Assembly (NCBI GenBank): GCA_023251275.1 | Contig: JAHEZC010000235.1 | Coordinates: forward strand, 1-5,240 | DNA: 5,240 bases | From: Parafilimonas sp. | GTDB taxonomy: Bacteria > Bacteroidota > Bacteroidia > Chitinophagales > Chitinophagaceae | Direction of reading: 5' to 3' | Part shown: one piece after another, positions 1 to 5,155 of the stretch | How the letters are laid out: each line of letters begins with the position of its first letter | Position numbering within the stretch: position 1 is the stretch's first letter | The notes under the pieces: generated by a model | The model's input: the letters and a program-made list of their open reading frames with translations, nothing else | Database searches by the model: none | Told to the model about the DNA's origin: nothing | Position numbers and translations under genes: made by a program

Positions 1-299
1 TCGTTGTCATCATTCACATCTTCCCATTTCTCTACGGTCTCCACGATTACTCTCCAGATTGTTGCGTGCATGGAATCGAGCAAAAGATTTAAAGCGGGCT
101 TTAGCTCATCGCCGTTCCAGCTGCGGGTATTGGCGTTAACACCAATGCCATCTATTTGCTGCAATGTTCTGGAGCCATCAATTTCGATATTTATCGTAGA
201 ACGATCTTCAACTGGTTGACTTATGCATGGTACGTAACAGATGCATACAGTTATTATCAGCAACAATATTTTCCTTCTCATCACAGGCAGGTCAATCAT
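1..299 (-). CDS. Secreted GH30-like glycoside hydrolase, N-terminal fragment
   Basis: This is the first 99 codons of a gene that continues past the left edge, found by translating the complement of the window start. An N-terminal signal peptide is visible: Met-Arg-Arg-Lys from residue 7, a hydrophobic run ILLLIITVCICYVPC, and a likely cut after CIS before Gln28. The mature part begins with a beta-rich segment (INIEIDGSRTLQQIDGIGVN, residues 37-56). A segment of the type ...LKPALNLLLDSMHATIWRVIVE follows, then WEDVNDDN. The 'IDGxGVN ... lldsm.at.wR' pattern resembles the start of the (beta/alpha)8 barrel in GH30-related O-glycosyl hydrolases of Bacteroidota. The catalytic acids would lie beyond the window, so substrate is unknown. 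ATG at 299 is preceded by an A-rich stretch; ATG at 281 (residue 7) gives a more compact signal peptide and is equally possible. It follows the secreted protein at 2050-440 on the same strand after about 140 bp, so co-transcription is plausible. Confidence 0.72.
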   Translation of the reverse strand, partial: MIDLPVMRRKILLLIITVCICYVPCISQPVEDRSTINIEIDGSRTLQQIDGIGVNANTRSWNGDELKPALNLLLDSMHATIWRVIVETVEKWEDVNDDN

Positions 300-378
300 A
301 TTTTTTGAGTTAATCAATGTGCAAATTATTTTTTCAAAATGCAGCGAACAATTGAATAGAAATATTTCTGTACAAGAA

Positions 379-393
379 TCCGCCTGAGGCGGA
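379..393. repeat. GC-rich perfect inverted repeat (6-bp stem, 3-nt loop)
   Basis: TCCGCC / TGA / GGCGGA forms a perfect 6-bp hairpin in an otherwise AT-rich intergenic stretch, 47 bp past the stop of the upstream minus-strand gene and 80 bp before the next start. Read on the minus strand it is followed only by TTCTTG, a poor U-tract, so a standard intrinsic terminator is doubtful. It may instead be a dispersed palindrome, an RNA-processing or mRNA-stabilising hairpin, or a weak terminator between the two secreted-protein genes. Confidence 0.5.
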
Positions 394-439
394 AATAAAG
401 TCTCATAGATGCACTGTCGCCCGGTACAAAATATTTATA

Positions 440-2050
440 TTAATCGACGGCAGTAATAATGATATCACCAGCCTTCAGTCTTTTTATAGTAAGCGCATAG
501 TCTCCATCACCAAGATCCTTTAAAATATAACCTTCATGATTGGAGTCTGAACACAACGAAATTGCCAAACCATTTAAAGTAATTTTTGTTGGTTTGAAAG
601 CAAGCTTTATATACTCTGTCCCATTGATCGAAGTTGCATAATACTGAATTTTATTTGTCGAATACCATACATTTTTCAATATTCCTTCTGAGTATAAAAT
701 ATGATTCTCGTGCTTTGGCGCCCATTCCGGAACCGCGGCCAGTGCAGGATAAAACATGCGGGGACCTTCACCATAACAATCCGACCACCAGCTATTGATT
801 CCCTTACTAACAGGACTCTCAACAGCAAGGCCATTTGCATCGTTGCAATAGGTTACCCAATTTAAAGAACGATAGGCTTTTTCTTTATAAGTTTCATCTC
901 CTGAAACAGCATACCAGCGGGCGCATTCGGCAGCATAACGTGCGGTTTGATAATCCATTTTATACAGAAAAGAATCCTGTTCGCCTGCTATGTTTGCACC
1001 CCACTGGCTGGCTGGTTCTCCGGCAACACAACGCGTAATAAAATTGGTTTCGGTCCATTCTATCAGTTTGGGCAGATCTGTTTTCCACGCAGTATCAAAC
1101 TCAGGGTGATCGAGCATATAAAGTTTTGCATTGCTTGCGCTCATATTACTTTTATAAGTGTGGCTGTCAATATCCGTATCAGTATGTCCATCTGTCCAGA
1201 ACCCTGTTTTCATCGGAAACTCAAGTATAAAATTCTTTACTTTAACCATTGCAGATTTATATGCATTTGTGATGCCAATATTTGCTTTAACCAGGTTATC
1301 AAGCAGAGCATAACAACCCATCCAGTTGGCACCGTATTCTGCTTTTACTTCGCCGGTATTCATCACGACACGATAAGGCCATACGGAGTGTGTGGCAGTG
1401 CCTGTTCTTGCTTTAACTGCAAGTGTATTGGCGACATTGACCGCCGCGGTTTTATATTTTTCATCCCCCGTAAACTGGTAAAGGCGGTAGTATGTTAATC
1501 CCATATCCCCGGCATGATCAACCTGTATTTCATGCAATACAAATCTTCCAGCACTGGTAAAACCACGAAACAAAGTATCGCCTGCATTGGAAGTGGTATA
1601 TGGAAAACCGGGCCATGCAAATGTGGATGGGCTGGTGCCATGATCTATCGAATAATCCACCAGTTTTTTAACGATCATCATTGGCACTGTATCGCCTGTG
1701 TATGCATAGTATAAACGTGCTGACTCAAACCAGTTGGGTATGCGTTCGCCAATATCATTCATCCATGTATCGGGCAGCAGTTTGCCATCTTTAATAATAT
1801 AGGCGCAGTAAAAATAATATTGAGGATAAGATGACTGTGGTTCAGGGCCGGGACTGTTGGGAACACTTGTCTTTATGTAATTCCAGCGCTGATGCAGAAA
1901 TTCGCTGTATGCATTTTGCTGTGGCGTTATCCATGAAATAATTTTTGATTCATTATCGAATAAAACTTTATGATTATTAAGTGAATCGCTTTGTGCAAAA
2001 GCGCATGTCATGATTAAACCGGTACATATATAAGCTGCAAGTTTTATCAT
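440..2050 (-). CDS. Secreted six-hairpin (alpha/alpha toroid) glycosidase-like protein
   Basis: A 536-residue exported protein. Residues 1-19 form a signal peptide (Lys3, hydrophobic core, cut likely after AFA before Gln20). Cys16 is not in a good lipobox, so a soluble periplasmic or extracellular protein is more likely than a lipoprotein. The body (about 35-440) is helical and aromatic-rich. It repeats a hairpin-like signature, an aromatic helix then a turn with Gly-Asp: YYAYTGD (114-120), YYRLYQFTGDEKY (177-199 region) and ARWYAVSGDETY (377-388). This is typical of (alpha/alpha)6 toroid glycosidases and lyases. An acidic segment WTDGHTDTDIDSH (285-297) and WWSDCYGEGPRMFYP (421-435) could belong to the active site. 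A beta-rich C-terminal part (about 445-536, ending in DGDYALTIKRLKAGDIIITAVD) looks like a small beta-sandwich. I cannot assign a GH or PL family; the fold call rests on pattern only. The GH30-like gene directly downstream supports a polysaccharide-degradation role. No good Bacteroidota promoter was found just upstream. Confidence 0.85.
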   Translation of the reverse strand: MIKLAAYICTGLIMTCAFAQSDSLNNHKVLFDNESKIISWITPQQNAYSEFLHQRWNYIKTSVPNSPGPEPQSSYPQYYFYCAYIIKDGKLLPDTWMNDIGERIPNWFESARLYYAYTGDTVPMMIVKKLVDYSIDHGTSPSTFAWPGFPYTTSNAGDTLFRGFTSAGRFVLHEIQVDHAGDMGLTYYRLYQFTGDEKYKTAAVNVANTLAVKARTGTATHSVWPYRVVMNTGEVKAEYGANWMGCYALLDNLVKANIGITNAYKSAMVKVKNFILEFPMKTGFWTDGHTDTDIDSHTYKSNMSASNAKLYMLDHPEFDTAWKTDLPKLIEWTETNFITRCVAGEPASQWGANIAGEQDSFLYKMDYQTARYAAECARWYAVSGDETYKEKAYRSLNWVTYCNDANGLAVESPVSKGINSWWSDCYGEGPRMFYPALAAVPEWAPKHENHILYSEGILKNVWYSTNKIQYYATSINGTEYIKLAFKPTKITLNGLAISLCSDSNHEGYILKDLGDGDYALTIKRLKAGDIIITAVD

Positions 2051-2159
2051 GGCAATTCTATCGCATCAAATGAATAATTCTTATTTGTTAAATGCGGTTA
2101 TCAGCATATACAGGATTTGCTCAAATGATTTTCGCAAGCTGTTAATAATGCTCTTTAGA

Positions 2160-2188
2160 TAAAAGTATTTATTAAGTCTAAAAGTATT
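2160..2188. repeat. Direct repeat TAAAAGTATT x2, 19-bp period
   Basis: Two identical 10-bp copies of TAAAAGTATT lie at 2160-2169 and 2179-2188, 19 bp apart start to start, so both would lie roughly on the same face of the helix. They are 110-138 bp upstream of the secreted glycosidase-like gene (start 2050). A shorter match (AAAGTATT) occurs at 2330-2337. Such spacing suits a dimeric regulator, but the region is AT-rich and chance is possible. Confidence 0.35.
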
Positions 2189-2225
2189 AAAATAACCGGT
2201 TGCTTTACTTTTTTAATGAGACACC

Positions 2226-2247
2226 TGAGAATGCTTTCAGCTTCTCA
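2226..2247. repeat. Imperfect hairpin, 8-bp stem with one bulge
   Basis: TGAGAA-(T)-GC, loop TTTCA, then GC-TTCTCA gives an 8-bp stem with one bulged T. Neither strand has a U-tract after it, so it is not a standard terminator. It lies in the non-coding stretch 2051-2341, which otherwise holds the direct repeat at 2160-2188 and a second small hairpin at 2262-2279. No convincing reading frame is seen there on either strand. Confidence 0.3.
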
Positions 2248-2261
2248 TGGCGATTTTATGA

Positions 2262-2279
2262 ACCCCATTGATTTGGGGT
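2262..2279 (-). other. Small hairpin downstream of tRNA-Arg (possible 3' processing or weak terminator site)
   Basis: ACCCCA, loop TTGATT, TGGGGT form a 6-bp stem, about 63 nt beyond the 3' end of the tRNA on its strand. The following minus-strand bases (TCATAAAATC) are not a true U-tract. It is the only GC-rich stem between the tRNA and the next gene, so it might help end the tRNA transcript, but support is weak. Confidence 0.25.
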
Positions 2280-2341
2280 AAAAGGCGAGAATTTTGGTGA
2301 AGTACTTGTCAAGGCACTAAGGTCATCCGAAAGTATTTTTG

Positions 2342-2415
2342 TGACCCCGTCAGGATTCAAACCTGAAACCTTCTGATCCGTAGTCAGATGCTCTATTCAA
2401 TTGAGCTACGGGGCC
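2342..2415 (-). tRNA. tRNA-Arg (anticodon ACG)
   Basis: A complete 74-nt cloverleaf. The acceptor stem is GGCCCCG/CGGGGTC, with one G-U pair at 2-71. The D stem is GCTC/GAGC, the anticodon stem TCTGA/TCAGA, the loop CTACGGA, the variable loop 5 nt, the T stem TCAGG/CCTGA, and the discriminator A. The anticodon ACG is at 2381-2379; A34 is normally converted to inosine by TadA, so the tRNA reads CGU, CGC and CGA. CCA is not encoded (the bases after the discriminator are CAA), so it must be added after transcription, as is usual in Bacteroidota. The T-loop is TTTGAAT instead of TTCGAAT, and the D-loop has G18-A19 instead of G18-G19. These are the two partners of one tertiary pair, so G19-C56 is replaced by A19-U56. 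The Levitt pair A15-U48 and G18-U55 are kept, and all stems are intact, which argues for a functional gene. Confidence 0.95.
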
Positions 2416-2435
2416 ATTTTGTTTTTAAAGGGCTG

Positions 2436-2443
2436 CAAATATA
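2436..2443 (-). promoter_or_regulatory. Bacteroidota-type -7 promoter element for tRNA-Arg
   Basis: On the minus strand TATATTTG is an exact match to the Bacteroidota sigma-A -7 consensus TAnnTTTG. It lies 20 bp upstream of the tRNA 5' end, which predicts a transcript start near 2430 and a leader of about 15 nt. A T-rich segment (TTTTAG, 2466-2461) lies 19-20 bp further upstream, where the -33 TTTG box is expected, but it is only a partial match. The promoter lies within 50 bp past the stop of the SDR gene, so the tRNA can be transcribed on its own. Confidence 0.55.
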
Positions 2444-2480
2444 CTGCAAAATGCCGGAACCTAAAATCACCCTGGCCTTT

Positions 2481-3254
2481 CTATTTATAGAGATTTGCAG
2501 CAACTTTTTCAGATAATTTTTTAGGCGCAAGCCACACCAGAAAAACACCTAATTTGTTAATGAACCCCGTAACAATTTCTGTTTTATTATTAAACATACT
2601 GTTAACCGCTATGGCAGCAACTTCTTCAGGACGCATATTTACTTTTTCTCCTGCCTTTATTGCGTTTTTACCAATTTTCGCCCGTTCAGCAAAGCCTGTA
2701 TCTGTTCCACCCGGGGAAATACAGGTAACAGACACATTGGTTTTTCTGAGTTCATATTGCAATGCCCTGGAAAAACTGACAACAAAAGATTTGCTTGCCG
2801 CATAAGTACTTAAAAAAGGAATGGCCTGGTAAGCGGCGGAACTTGCAATATTTAATACATAAGATTTTTGTTGCTGTTTCAATAACGGGAGAAAAACAGA
2901 AGTCAAAGTAATAAGAGCCGTCATATTTACCTGCATCATTTCAGCATGCTCTCCCGCTGAATATTTTTCAAAGCTGCCGCTAAGGCCATAACCGGCATTG
3001 TTAATGAGCATATTCACAGGTATATCGTTCATGACCACCCAGTCAAAAATAATCTGTGCTGCGTTTGTATCTGCCAGGTCAATAGCAAGATATTTTACTT
3101 TGACAGCATATTTTTGAGACAGTTCTTCAGCGATTTTTTTCAACAGATTTTCACTGCGTGCAATCAGCAAAAGGTTAATTTTTTTAGATGCAAGATTGTC
3201 GGCAATAGCTTTACCAATTCCCTTGCTGGCGCCTGTAATTAATGCGTAAGACAT
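2481..3254 (-). CDS. Classical short-chain dehydrogenase/reductase (SDR)
   Basis: A 257-residue cytoplasmic NAD(P)-dependent oxidoreductase with all classical SDR marks. The nucleotide-binding turn is TGASKGIG (7-14), and Asp59 follows beta-strand 3. The structural motif is NNAG (85-88), with Asn110. The catalytic Ser is in NIASSA (Ser138), the YxxxK motif is Tyr151-Lys155, and PGGTDTGF (181-188) follows beta-strand 6. Arg33 in IARSENLL after beta-2, instead of an acidic residue, suggests preference for NADP(H). The length and the C-terminal segment with a hydrophobic stretch (VFLVWLAP) and a basic end (PKKLSEKVAANLYK) suit the general ketone/aldehyde-reducing SDRs. Substrate cannot be told. 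The ATG at 3254 puts the Rossmann strand at the very N-terminus, as usual. A strong terminator ends 24 bp upstream of the start, so it probably has its own promoter or depends on read-through from the dioxygenase gene. Confidence 0.93.
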   Translation of the reverse strand: MSYALITGASKGIGKAIADNLASKKINLLLIARSENLLKKIAEELSQKYAVKVKYLAIDLADTNAAQIIFDWVVMNDIPVNMLINNAGYGLSGSFEKYSAGEHAEMMQVNMTALITLTSVFLPLLKQQQKSYVLNIASSAAYQAIPFLSTYAASKSFVVSFSRALQYELRKTNVSVTCISPGGTDTGFAERAKIGKNAIKAGEKVNMRPEEVAAIAVNSMFNNKTEIVTGFINKLGVFLVWLAPKKLSEKVAANLYK

Positions 3255-3277
3255 ATAATTGATCAGTGATGAAACTT

Positions 3278-3303
3278 AAAAAAGAAGCCAACAAAAAGTT
3301 GGC
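3278..3303 (-). terminator. Intrinsic terminator after the PhyH-type dioxygenase gene
   Basis: Read on the minus strand, GCCAAC, loop TTTTT, GTTGGC is a perfect 6-bp stem directly followed by TTCTTTTTT. This is a textbook Rho-independent terminator for leftward transcription, 59 bp past the dioxygenase stop. Its U-tract ends only 24 bp before the SDR start. A near-match to the -7 box (TAAGTTTC, one mismatch) begins in the last T and could start the SDR transcript, but no properly spaced -33 box is seen. Confidence 0.8.
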
Positions 3304-3361
3304 CTTAATATGGAAATATACAATTATTTATGTGGTTTGTTTTACTGTGTTTGTAATCACA

Positions 3362-4159
3362 TTACCTGAAATAATGATAAAGTGCTGTCCGGCTTCTTGC
3401 ATGCTTAGGCATATATTTCCCTGTAATTATCGGTATATACATTACACGGCGACGGCTTTTTTCTCCAAAATTGGGTGATTGCTGTACTCTGTGCCAGGTG
3501 CGTCCGTCATGCACAGTAAGATCACCTGCCTTAATGTTAAAACCGGCTTCCGCAGGATCTGAATTATTGTTGTAATATCTTTTCCCGAACATTAATTTGA
3601 ACATACTTTGTTTATGTGTTCCAGTCAAAACACGAAGTCCGCCGTTATCATAAGGACAATCATCAAGGTGAATTCCTACATTCAGCATTGGCATAATCCG
3701 CTGGCCCAAAAACAGATCCCTGGGGCTGTCGGTATGCCAACCCATCCTGCTGAAAGTTCCATTGGGCACACGTATGTAATGATTAAAAACGAGCCCGTCT
3801 TTTTCATTCTCCCCGATTCTGCCTTCATAAGGATACAATAAAGCAAGCAATGCACGCAAACGCGGATCCTGCAGCAATTCATGAAGTGACAGACTGAAAA
3901 GTGATAAGAAACAAAACCGCTGAATGATCTTATGGCCATGCTCATCTATTCCGAATTTCAAGGTCGTTCCATTTACCTTGGTCCGGCCTTCGGCCAGCCA
4001 TTCTTTCTCAACACGCTCAGCTTCGCGAAGGAAATGGCTGATAGCTTCTTTTTCTAAAAAGTTGCGAAAAAGTATAACGCCATTTTCATCAAAAAATTCC
4101 ACTTGTTCCCGTGTTAATTCATTTCCCAACGTGAAATCGGGGCAATTAAGGATTGGCAT
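3362..4159 (-). CDS. PhyH (phytanoyl-CoA dioxygenase) family Fe(II)/2-oxoglutarate oxygenase
   Basis: A 265-residue cytosolic non-haem iron oxygenase, expected to hydroxylate a small molecule or lipid with O2 and 2-oxoglutarate. The N-terminus (LTREQVEFFDENGVILFRNFL) is the usual PhyH opening, where a helix is followed by 'GvilfrnfL'. The double-stranded beta-helix core holds HxD in WHTDSPRD (His142, Asp144), then GIHLDDCPYDNGGLRVLTGTHK, a typical PhyH segment. The distal iron ligand is His223 in TWHRVQQSPN, and the Arg cluster 236-238 should bind 2-oxoglutarate. All key residues are present. A TTG codon nine bases upstream (4168) extends the frame by three residues, but the ATG at 4159 is preferred. 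No Shine-Dalgarno sequence is visible, as expected here. It lies 89 bp downstream of another 2OG hydroxylase gene on the same strand, likely co-transcribed, and is closed by a strong terminator. The substrate is unknown; PhyH members act on fatty acyl-CoAs, ectoine, antibiotics and more. Confidence 0.9.
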   Translation of the reverse strand: MPILNCPDFTLGNELTREQVEFFDENGVILFRNFLEKEAISHFLREAERVEKEWLAEGRTKVNGTTLKFGIDEHGHKIIQRFCFLSLFSLSLHELLQDPRLRALLALLYPYEGRIGENEKDGLVFNHYIRVPNGTFSRMGWHTDSPRDLFLGQRIMPMLNVGIHLDDCPYDNGGLRVLTGTHKQSMFKLMFGKRYYNNNSDPAEAGFNIKAGDLTVHDGRTWHRVQQSPNFGEKSRRRVMYIPIITGKYMPKHARSRTALYHYFR

Positions 4160-4240
4160 AACAGACAAATAAATTTTTAAAGTAAAATTTCAGTAATGCA
4201 AAAAAACAGTATTAGAAATGATCTCAAAACCTGTAAACTT

Positions 4241-4264
4241 AGAATAATTTAAGAGAATAATTTA
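4241..4264. repeat. Short tandem duplication spanning the stop codon of the AspH-type gene
   Basis: AGAATAATTTA occurs at 4241-4251 and again at 4254-4264, a 13-bp period. The duplication covers the last codons and stop of the hydroxylase gene. On the minus strand the gene ends F-S-K-L-F-S-stop. Removing one repeat unit would give ...K-L-F-stop, so the duplication adds one terminal Ser and leaves the frame closed. It looks like a recent replication-slippage product with almost no effect on the protein. Confidence 0.6.
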
Positions 4265-5001
4265 CTAAACTTTTTTTCCCATTCTTTGTGGTGAACCACA
4301 GCCTCTTTCACATGCGAAGATCCAACGATCAGTTTTATAATACTTTCATTTATCCATGAAAAAGGCTTTTTGAATGGCCTCACAGTATCAATAAGAAGCA
4401 CAACACGAACAGAATCCGCGTCATTCCACACTTCATGCCGGTATGTATCATCAAAGACTATCACCTCACCTTCTTTCCAGAAAAGCGTTTTATCAGCCAC
4501 ATTCATCCGGCATTCGCCGTTTTCCCCCGGGATGATCAGACCAAGATGAGTCCTGATAATTCCTTTAAACAATCCTTTATGTGCAGGAATATGCTTATTG
4601 GGATGTAATATGGAGAAAAAAGCTGTTAAGAGATCCGGTATTTTTTCCAACACTTTTGTAGTTTGCGGACACATTGCGCAATTTTGTTCCGCTTTAACGC
4701 CAAAGCCAAACAGAAAAAAAGTTTTCCATTTGTTGTCAGTGGTGATCACTTTTTGTTCATGTTGAATATCCTGTAAATTGGGTAAGGCTTCATTGTAAGG
4801 CAGTACTTGGTCCAATTCGCGTCTGATAGCGGGCCAATTCTCTTCGAGCAGTTTAGCCCATCTAAAAGTTTCGTTGGAAAAAACAGGAGGATTGCCTACT
4901 GTGGAAAATGGACCAATTGCTCTTCCCATTCCTAATAATGAAGGTCTCAATACATGAAATTTGATCCATTCCTTTGATTTAGATAAAAAATTGTTTGCCA
5001 T
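4249..5001 (-). CDS. Aspartyl/asparaginyl beta-hydroxylase (AspH/LpxO-type) family protein
   Basis: A 250-residue Fe(II)/2-oxoglutarate hydroxylase. The core pattern is KIPDLLTAFFSILHPNKHIPAHKG (120-143), then RTHLGLIIP (150-158), CRMNV (164-168) and W175-x-x-G-E. VFDDTYRHEVWN (182-193) and RVVLLID (199-205) follow. By comparison with human AspH, where the two iron ligands are in MHLGL and FDDSFEHEVW, the ligands here should be His152 and His189. Arg199 should bind the 2-oxoglutarate carboxylate, and Arg165 is also kept. This family binds iron with two His and lacks the usual Asp/Glu ligand. The CP-x-T motif (111-114) and the C-terminal tail (basic, ending WEKKFSKLFS) resemble the LpxO-like bacterial branch, which hydroxylates the lipid A acyl chain. 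A lipid substrate is therefore possible, but amino-acid or peptide hydroxylation cannot be ruled out. No membrane helix or signal peptide is evident. It heads a likely two-gene unit with the PhyH-type oxygenase and is divergent from the gene at 5156. Confidence 0.9.
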   Translation of the reverse strand: MANNFLSKSKEWIKFHVLRPSLLGMGRAIGPFSTVGNPPVFSNETFRWAKLLEENWPAIRRELDQVLPYNEALPNLQDIQHEQKVITTDNKWKTFFLFGFGVKAEQNCAMCPQTTKVLEKIPDLLTAFFSILHPNKHIPAHKGLFKGIIRTHLGLIIPGENGECRMNVADKTLFWKEGEVIVFDDTYRHEVWNDADSVRVVLLIDTVRPFKKPFSWINESIIKLIVGSSHVKEAVVHHKEWEKKFSKLFS

Positions 5002-5089
5002 GGGCTTTTGAATTTTTTAAATATATCTGAAATCATCATTTTTGGTGTTACATTTCCACAGGCAATACTTGTATTCAGCTTATAATATG

Positions 5090-5097
5090 CAAAGATA
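5090..5097 (-). promoter_or_regulatory. Bacteroidota-type -7 promoter element for the hydroxylase unit
   Basis: Minus-strand TATCTTTG matches the TAnnTTTG -7 consensus exactly. It lies 88 bp upstream of the AspH-type start, which predicts a leader of roughly 80 nt. No clear -33 TTTG is seen at the usual spacing, so the promoter may be weak or need an activator. A 12-bp palindrome lies directly upstream in the spacer. Confidence 0.5.
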
Positions 5098-5098
5098 A

Positions 5099-5110
5099 AA
5101 TTACGTAATT
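5099..5110. promoter_or_regulatory. Perfect 12-bp palindrome, candidate operator in divergent intergenic region
   Basis: AATTACGTAATT is a perfect palindrome two bases upstream of the -7 element of the leftward promoter. It is 45 bp before the start of the rightward gene at 5156. A protein bound here would cover the -33/-7 spacer and could also affect the divergent gene. The site is short and AT-rich, so the operator role is inference. Confidence 0.35.
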
Positions 5111-5155
5111 ATGAATTTTATATTAAATTTTTCGTTTTAACTACTAAATCATCTA

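Noticed and set aside
4..219. Plus-strand 71-codon frame at the left edge
   Set aside because: The opposite strand encodes a coherent signal peptide and GH30-like N-terminus; the plus frame is low-complexity and lacks any recognisable feature.
947..1498. Plus-strand open frame of 183 codons inside the secreted glycosidase-like gene
   Set aside because: It is fully antisense to a well-supported gene with a signal peptide. Its product is rich in Cys, Ile and His with no domain pattern, and it has no promoter or ribosome-binding context.
1994..2005. Cys16 of the secreted glycosidase-like protein as a lipoprotein anchor
   Set aside because: The preceding residues (Ile-Met-Thr) do not make a normal lipobox, and an Ala-Phe-Ala/Gln type I cleavage site follows directly.
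2067..2074. Minus-strand TTCATTTG as the -7 box of the secreted glycosidase-like gene
   Set aside because: It has one mismatch in the essential TA, no -33 box at the right distance, and would give a leader of only about 10 nt.
2262..2279. ACCCCA/TGGGGT hairpin as a true terminator of the tRNA
   Set aside because: No U-tract follows on either strand and the stem is only 6 bp, so it is listed only as a weak hairpin.
3266..3478. Plus-strand 70-codon frame with a hydrophobic stretch beginning in the terminator
   Set aside because: It starts inside the intrinsic terminator of the opposite strand and runs into the conserved end of the dioxygenase gene. The hydrophobicity reflects the AT-rich gap, and no promoter is seen.
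3682..3945. Minus-strand 87-codon frame overlapping the PhyH-type gene in another frame
   Set aside because: The overlapping frame carries all the catalytic residues of the PhyH family; this one is an out-of-frame shadow.
4160..4168. TTG start nine bases upstream for the PhyH-type gene
   Set aside because: An in-frame ATG follows at 4159, the three extra residues add nothing to the domain, and TTG starts are uncommon.
3924..4172. Plus-strand 82-codon frame antisense to the PhyH-type gene start
   Set aside because: The product is Ser/Lys-rich with no domain signal, and it is antisense to conserved coding sequence.
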